Shown here piece after piece: positions 59,791-64,000 of a stretch of DNA of 64,000 bases. The position numbers and the translations under genes were made by a program. Each line of letters begins with the position of its first letter. Within the stretch, counting starts at the first letter, position 1. This DNA is from Vibrio aphrogenes (lineage in GTDB: Bacteria; Pseudomonadota; Gammaproteobacteria; Enterobacterales; Vibrionaceae). Location of the stretch: NCBI RefSeq assembly GCF_002157735.2, contig NZ_AP018689.1, forward strand, positions 1,707,619-1,771,618. The letters are read 5' to 3'. The notes below the pieces were generated by a model, which saw only the letters and a list, made by a program, of their open reading frames with translations, searched no databases and was not told the DNA's origin.

Positions 59791-61017
59791 TTAGCCACCG
59801 AAATCATCAAGTAAGATGTTTTCGTCTTCTACACCAAGGTCTTTCAACATTCCGATAACGGCTGCGTTCATCATCGGAGGACCACACATGTAGAACTCAC
59901 AATCTTCTGGAGCTTCATGATCTTTCAAGTAGCTTTCATATAAAACATTGTGAATAAAGCCAGTCTTACCTTCCCAGTTATCTTCTGGAAGTGGATCAGA
60001 CAAGGCACAGTGCCATTCAAAGTTATCGTTCTCTGCCGCTAGGCCGTCGAAATCTTCTACATAGAACATTTCACGTTTAGAACGAGCACCATACCAGAAG
60101 CTCATCTTACGCTTAGACTTCAGACGCTTAAGTTGGTCAAAGATGTGTGAACGCATTGGAGCCATACCAGCACCACCACCAACAAACACCATTTCAGCAT
60201 CGGTTTCTTTCGCGAAGAACTCACCAAATGGGCCAGAAATAATACATTTGTCGCCTGGTTTCAGAGACCAAATGTAAGATGACATGATACCCGGTGGCAC
60301 GTCAGGATTATTAGGCGGCGGCGTAGCGATACGCACGTTCAACATAATAATGCCTTCTTCTTCTGGGTAGTTCGCCATTGAGTAAGCACGAATGGTTTCT
60401 TCTTCCACTTTTGACTCATAACGGAATAAATTAAATTTATCCCAATCTTCACGATATTCTTCAGGAACATCGAAGTCTGAGTACTTAACGTGGTGAGCAG
60501 GAGCTTCAATCTGAATATAACCACCAGCACGGAATGGTACTGACTCACCGTCTGGAATCGCGATCTTAAATTCTTTGATGAAAGTAGCTTTGTTATCGTT
60601 AGAAATAACTTCACATTCCCACTTTTTCACACCAAAGATTTCTTCAGGTAATTCAATTTCCATGTCGGTTTTCACGTTAACTTGACAAGCAAGACGTTCA
60701 CCTTCACGGGCTTCACCTTTAGAAATGTGATCCAATTCCGTTGGTAGAATATCACCACCACCAGATTTCACTTTTACACGACACTGACCACAAGAGCCAC
60801 CGCCACCACAAGCTGAAGACACGAAAATGCCTGAGCTTGATAATGCACCAAGTAGTTTACTACCAGCGCTTGTTGTAATGGCTTTCTCAGGATCGCCATT
60901 AACGGAAATCGTAATATCACCTTCTGGAACCAGCTTAGATTTAGCAAATAAAATCACTAAAACCAAAGCTAGAACGATCAGAGTAAACATCACGACGCCA
61001 AGAAGAATAATGTCCAT
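59791..61017 (-). CDS. nqrF: Na+-NQR subunit F (NADH dehydrogenase subunit)
   Basis: The 408-aa electron-entry subunit has an N-terminal membrane helix, a 2Fe-2S ferredoxin domain ([14 protein letters not shown] ... LACQV), an FAD domain (RAYSMANYP) and an NADH domain ([28 protein letters not shown]), ending in the conserved LLDDFGG. Confidence 0.98.
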   Translation of the reverse strand: MDIILLGVVMFTLIVLALVLVILFAKSKLVPEGDITISVNGDPEKAITTSAGSKLLGALSSSGIFVSSACGGGGSCGQCRVKVKSGGGDILPTELDHISKGEAREGERLACQVNVKTDMEIELPEEIFGVKKWECEVISNDNKATFIKEFKIAIPDGESVPFRAGGYIQIEAPAHHVKYSDFDVPEEYREDWDKFNLFRYESKVEEETIRAYSMANYPEEEGIIMLNVRIATPPPNNPDVPPGIMSSYIWSLKPGDKCIISGPFGEFFAKETDAEMVFVGGGAGMAPMRSHIFDQLKRLKSKRKMSFWYGARSKREMFYVEDFDGLAAENDNFEWHCALSDPLPEDNWEGKTGFIHNVLYESYLKDHEAPEDCEFYMCGPPMMNAAVIGMLKDLGVEDENILLDDFGG

Positions 61018-61048
61018 TGACTATTCCTTATTTATTGGGCGTTTACCC

Positions 61049-61645
61049 TTAAAGTTGAATACCAGAGAAAGACATAAAGCCTAACGCCATTAGACCCGCA
61101 GTGATGAAAGTGATGCCTAGACCACGTAGGCCTGGAGGAACATCTGAATATTTCATCTTTTCACGGATACCGGCTAACGCAACAATGGCTAACATCCAAC
61201 CTAAACCTGAGCCGAAGCCATAAACGATTGACTCTGTGAAGTTATAGTCACGTTGAACCATAAACGACACACCACCAAAGATGGCACAGTTAACCGTAAT
61301 CAAAGGTAGGAAGATACCTAATGCGTTGTACAAAGGTGGGAAGAAGCGATCTAACACCATTTCCAAAATTTGTACTAATGCGGCGATAACACCAATGAAT
61401 GTGATGAAGTTAAGGAAACTTAAATCCACACCTTGCACTAATGCGTCTTCTTTCAATAAGTAGGTATAAACTAAATTGTTTACTGGTACCGCAACCGTTA
61501 GTACCACAACAACAGCAACACCTAGACCGATTGAGGTTTTTACTTTCTTCGATACTGCAAGGAAAGTACACATGCCTAAGAAGAAAGACAGTGCCATGTT
61601 CTCAATGAAGATCGAACGAACGAGTAAGCTAATATAATGTTCCAC
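61049..61645 (-). CDS. nqrE: Na+-NQR subunit E
   Basis: The 198-aa, six-helix subunit ([45 protein letters not shown]) is homologous to NqrD in inverted topology; the Cys in GMCTF and NCAIF help bind the membrane iron centre. Confidence 0.98.
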   Translation of the reverse strand: MEHYISLLVRSIFIENMALSFFLGMCTFLAVSKKVKTSIGLGVAVVVVLTVAVPVNNLVYTYLLKEDALVQGVDLSFLNFITFIGVIAALVQILEMVLDRFFPPLYNALGIFLPLITVNCAIFGGVSFMVQRDYNFTESIVYGFGSGLGWMLAIVALAGIREKMKYSDVPPGLRGLGITFITAGLMALGFMSFSGIQL

Positions 61646-61650
61646 TGCAA

Positions 61651-62280
61651 TTACTCCTTAGCTTCAACTTGTTCTGGCTTGATTACGCGGATAACCCAAA
61701 TCAAGAACCCAATCAGGAAGAACGCAGAAGGTGCTAGTAACATCATACCATTTGGCTGATACCAACCACCGTCTGAAATTAGAGGCATTACTTGCATGCC
61801 AAAAATACGACCAGAGCCTAATAGTTCTCGGAAGAAACCAACAACAATTAATACAAAGCCATAGCCTAAACCATTCGCAATACCATCAATAAAAGATGGC
61901 AGCGGTGCTTCTTTCATTGCAAAGGCTTCTGCACGTCCCATAACAATACAGTTAGTAATGATAAGACCAACGAATACCGATAGCTGCTTTGAAATATCAA
62001 AGAAGTAGGCACGTAGTACTTGGTCTACCACGATTACAAGTGACGCGATGATTGCCATTTGAACAATAATACGCACACTATTTGGAATGTGGTTACGCAT
62101 TAAAGAAACGAACAAGTTAGAAAATGCCGTTACAAACATTACTGCTAATGTCATAACGAAAGCCGTTTCCAACTTTGTTGTTACTGCCAGCGCAGAACAC
62201 ACACCCAAGACTTGCAGTGCAATTGGGTTGTTATCAAGCACTGGAGATACAATAGATTTTCTTAATTCTTTTGCATTCAT
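61651..62280 (-). CDS. nqrD: Na+-NQR subunit D
   Basis: The 209-aa membrane subunit ([38 protein letters not shown]) carries the Cys partners of the iron centre shared with NqrE. It ends 5 bp before nqrE and starts exactly at the last base of nqrC. Confidence 0.98.
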   Translation of the reverse strand: MNAKELRKSIVSPVLDNNPIALQVLGVCSALAVTTKLETAFVMTLAVMFVTAFSNLFVSLMRNHIPNSVRIIVQMAIIASLVIVVDQVLRAYFFDISKQLSVFVGLIITNCIVMGRAEAFAMKEAPLPSFIDGIANGLGYGFVLIVVGFFRELLGSGRIFGMQVMPLISDGGWYQPNGMMLLAPSAFFLIGFLIWVIRVIKPEQVEAKE

Positions 62281-63050
62281 TAGTTCAGTTCTCCTGCTCG
62301 TACTTTAGCTAGGAAAGGACCGTATCCTTTATTACCTAACCAGAAGTCGAAAATATGCTGAACACCATTACCTGTTAACGTCGCACCAGATAAACCATCG
62401 ATGCCGTGTTCAGAACCTTCAGGTGCACCACCTTTAACAATTTTAATTGCAGGTTGGTTATTTTCATCAAATAACTTTTTACCCACAAATTGTGCGCGCC
62501 ATTTCGGGTTTTCAACTTCCCCACCTAGCCCCGGAGTTTCACCTTGCTCATAGAATGTAATACCAGAAACTGTGTTTCCGTCAGTTTGTACTGCAACAAA
62601 CGCATACATCATAGACCAAAGACCACTACCTTGGACGGGCAGAATGACTTCTTTAACTTTATCGCCATCTTTGACTAGATAAACTAAGCCTTTATTCGGC
62701 AGACGGATGATTTTAGCAATATCATCTGCTGGGTTTAGCTTAATAGATTGGCTAGGATCTTTTGCTGCTGCGCGCATGTCATATTTGCTTGCGTCACCTT
62801 CAACAAATTCACCGGTTGATAAGTCAATCAAACGAGGTTCAATACTTTCTTTATAGATAGTTTGAATCTCTTCAGGACTTTTTGCATCAAAACCTGCAAC
62901 CGCCACAATGTTACTTTGAACATCAAGTTTAGCATTGGCTACTTGTTTTGGTTTTAGTAGTACCGCAGCTGTTGATACAACAACTGAACATACCAGGCTC
63001 AGGCCGATAACGGTAATTAGCGTACCTTTAATGGAGTCTTTATTTGCCAT
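62280..63050 (-). CDS. nqrC: Na+-NQR subunit C
   Basis: The 256-aa periplasm-facing flavoprotein has one N-terminal helix ([22 protein letters not shown]) and the covalent-FMN site [12 protein letters not shown], whose threonine is flavinylated by ApbE. Start at 63050 ([10 protein letters not shown]), overlapping nqrB by 11 bases; the frame open to 63122 lies inside nqrB. Confidence 0.97.
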   Translation of the reverse strand: MANKDSIKGTLITVIGLSLVCSVVVSTAAVLLKPKQVANAKLDVQSNIVAVAGFDAKSPEEIQTIYKESIEPRLIDLSTGEFVEGDASKYDMRAAAKDPSQSIKLNPADDIAKIIRLPNKGLVYLVKDGDKVKEVILPVQGSGLWSMMYAFVAVQTDGNTVSGITFYEQGETPGLGGEVENPKWRAQFVGKKLFDENNQPAIKIVKGGAPEGSEHGIDGLSGATLTGNGVQHIFDFWLGNKGYGPFLAKVRAGELN

Positions 63051-64000
63051 AGCGAGCTTGTCTCCTCTTGACGTTCTTCTCAACGACAAAGTAATCGAAT
63101 AGAGGTGCAAATAAGTTAGCAAATAGGATCGCTAGCATCATACCCTCAGGGTAAGCTGGGTTTACCACGCGGATAAGTACACACATCACACCAATCAAAG
63201 CACCGTAAGCCCATTTACCTTTATTAGTAAATGATGCCGATACTGGGTCGGTTGCCATGAAGATCATACCAAACGCAAAGCCACCTAGTACTAAGTGCCA
63301 ATACCAAGGCATTGCAAACATCGCATTAGTATCAGAGCCGATCAGGTTAAAGATGGTTGAAACTGCCGCCATACCGATCATCACACCTGCGATAATACGC
63401 CATGAAGCGATACGCATGTAGACGATCATCAGACCACCAAGAATCAGTGCCAAAGTCGAAACTTCACCCATTGAACCTGGGATGTTACCGATGAAAGCAT
63501 CCATCCAAGTGATTGAGTTGCCAGTAACCGTATTCACTAGTGCACCATGACCACCTTGAGCCCATTGGCTTAATGCTGTCGCACCAGAGAAACCATCTGC
63601 GGCTGTCCATACAACATCACCAGAAATTTGTGCTGGGTATGCAAAGAACAAGAACGCACGACCTGCCAATGCAGGGTTTAGGAAGTTACGGCCTGTACCA
63701 CCAAAGATTTCTTTTGCAACAACCACACCAAAAGTAATACCTAAAGCGGCTTGCCAAAGAGGAAGTGTTGGTGGAACGATCAGTGCAAATAAGATTGAAG
63801 TTACAAAGAAACCTTCGTTGACTTCATGCTTACGAACCATACAGAACAGCACTTCCCAGAAACCACCGACAGCAAATACAACGGCGTAAATAGGTAGGAA
63901 GTAGGTAGCTCCAAGCAACATCATGCTGCCCCAACCTGCATCAGCGGCAAGCGTGCCACCAAGCATTTCGGTAAACCAGTAATGCCAATCACCTGCAATA
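63040..64000 (-). CDS. nqrB: Na+-NQR subunit B, partial (5' end beyond the window)
   Basis: 320 codons of the large membrane subunit are present, with [20 protein letters not shown] and the FMN-attachment motif DGFSGAT. The frame continues to the window edge ([15 protein letters not shown]), so about the first 95 residues and nqrA lie to the right. Confidence 0.97.
   Translation of the reverse strand, partial: IAGDWHYWFTEMLGGTLAADAGWGSMMLLGATYFLPIYAVVFAVGGFWEVLFCMVRKHEVNEGFFVTSILFALIVPPTLPLWQAALGITFGVVVAKEIFGGTGRNFLNPALAGRAFLFFAYPAQISGDVVWTAADGFSGATALSQWAQGGHGALVNTVTGNSITWMDAFIGNIPGSMGEVSTLALILGGLMIVYMRIASWRIIAGVMIGMAAVSTIFNLIGSDTNAMFAMPWYWHLVLGGFAFGMIFMATDPVSASFTNKGKWAYGALIGVMCVLIRVVNPAYPEGMMLAILFANLFAPLFDYFVVEKNVKRRQARYGK

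Noticed and set aside
63051..63122. Extended nqrC start inside nqrB
   Set aside because: The additional residues read nqrB in another frame; [10 protein letters not shown] at 63050 starts just before the conserved membrane helix.

Overview
This window is chromosomal DNA of a low-to-medium GC gammaproteobacterium, almost certainly Vibrionaceae. The evidence is the gene order (sirB1-sirB2-prmC-prfA-hemA / lolB-ispE-prs-pth-ychF; ubiF / miaB-ybeZ-ybeY-corC-lnt; leuS-lptE-holA-rsfS-rlmH-mrdA-mrdB-rlpA-dacA-ybeD-lipB-lipA; proBA; crl-frsA; gpt; pepD; dinB), the Na+-pumping NADH:quinone reductase (nqr) operon with nqrM and apbE, and the large Met/Leu/Gln tRNA operon. I cannot name the species from the sequence alone.

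Layout. 1-5.2 kb is an accessory island, all on the minus strand. It holds pieces of a large adhesin/polymorphic toxin (an HA-repeat fragment and two pretoxin-plus-C-terminus modules), each C-terminal module followed by an overlapping small membrane protein that is probably its immunity protein. It also holds a SUKH-like immunity gene, an RDD-family membrane protein and a lipoprotein, and each of these three is broken by a single missing base. 5.2-18.3 kb carries housekeeping genes: ybaK, a CRP-controlled periplasmic nucleotidase (nutA/ushA), kdsA, the sirB-prmC-prfA-hemA operon, then divergently lolB-ispE-prs, pth and ychF. 18.5-20.5 kb is an 11-gene tRNA operon (2 Met, 5 Leu, 4 Gln) grown by segmental duplication, with structured spacers. 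20.7-34.6 kb has a lactonase-like gene, ubiF, miaB, a 270-bp palindromic MITE-like repeat, ybeZYX-lnt, a DASS transporter, and a dcuC-like transporter with an M20 peptidase.

34.6-47.8 kb is one cell-envelope and lipoate block (leuS, lptE, holA, rsfS, rlmH, mrdAB, rlpA, dacA, ybeD, lipB, lipA). 48-58 kb holds proline synthesis, crl, frsA, gpt with a purine permease, pepD and LexA-box-controlled dinB. A convincing independent small-RNA gene lies between the purine permease and pepD. It has a sigma70 promoter, a 24-codon reading frame near its 5' end, C-rich unpaired stretches and a perfect terminator. 58.2-64 kb is the 3' part of nqrBCDEF followed by apbE and nqrM; nqrB runs off the right edge.

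The most interesting features are the candidate dual-function sRNA (54863-55067), the covarying hairpins in the tRNA spacers, the toxin/immunity cassette array, the three single-base frameshifts confined to that island, and a family of 7-bp tandem repeats in several intergenic regions.
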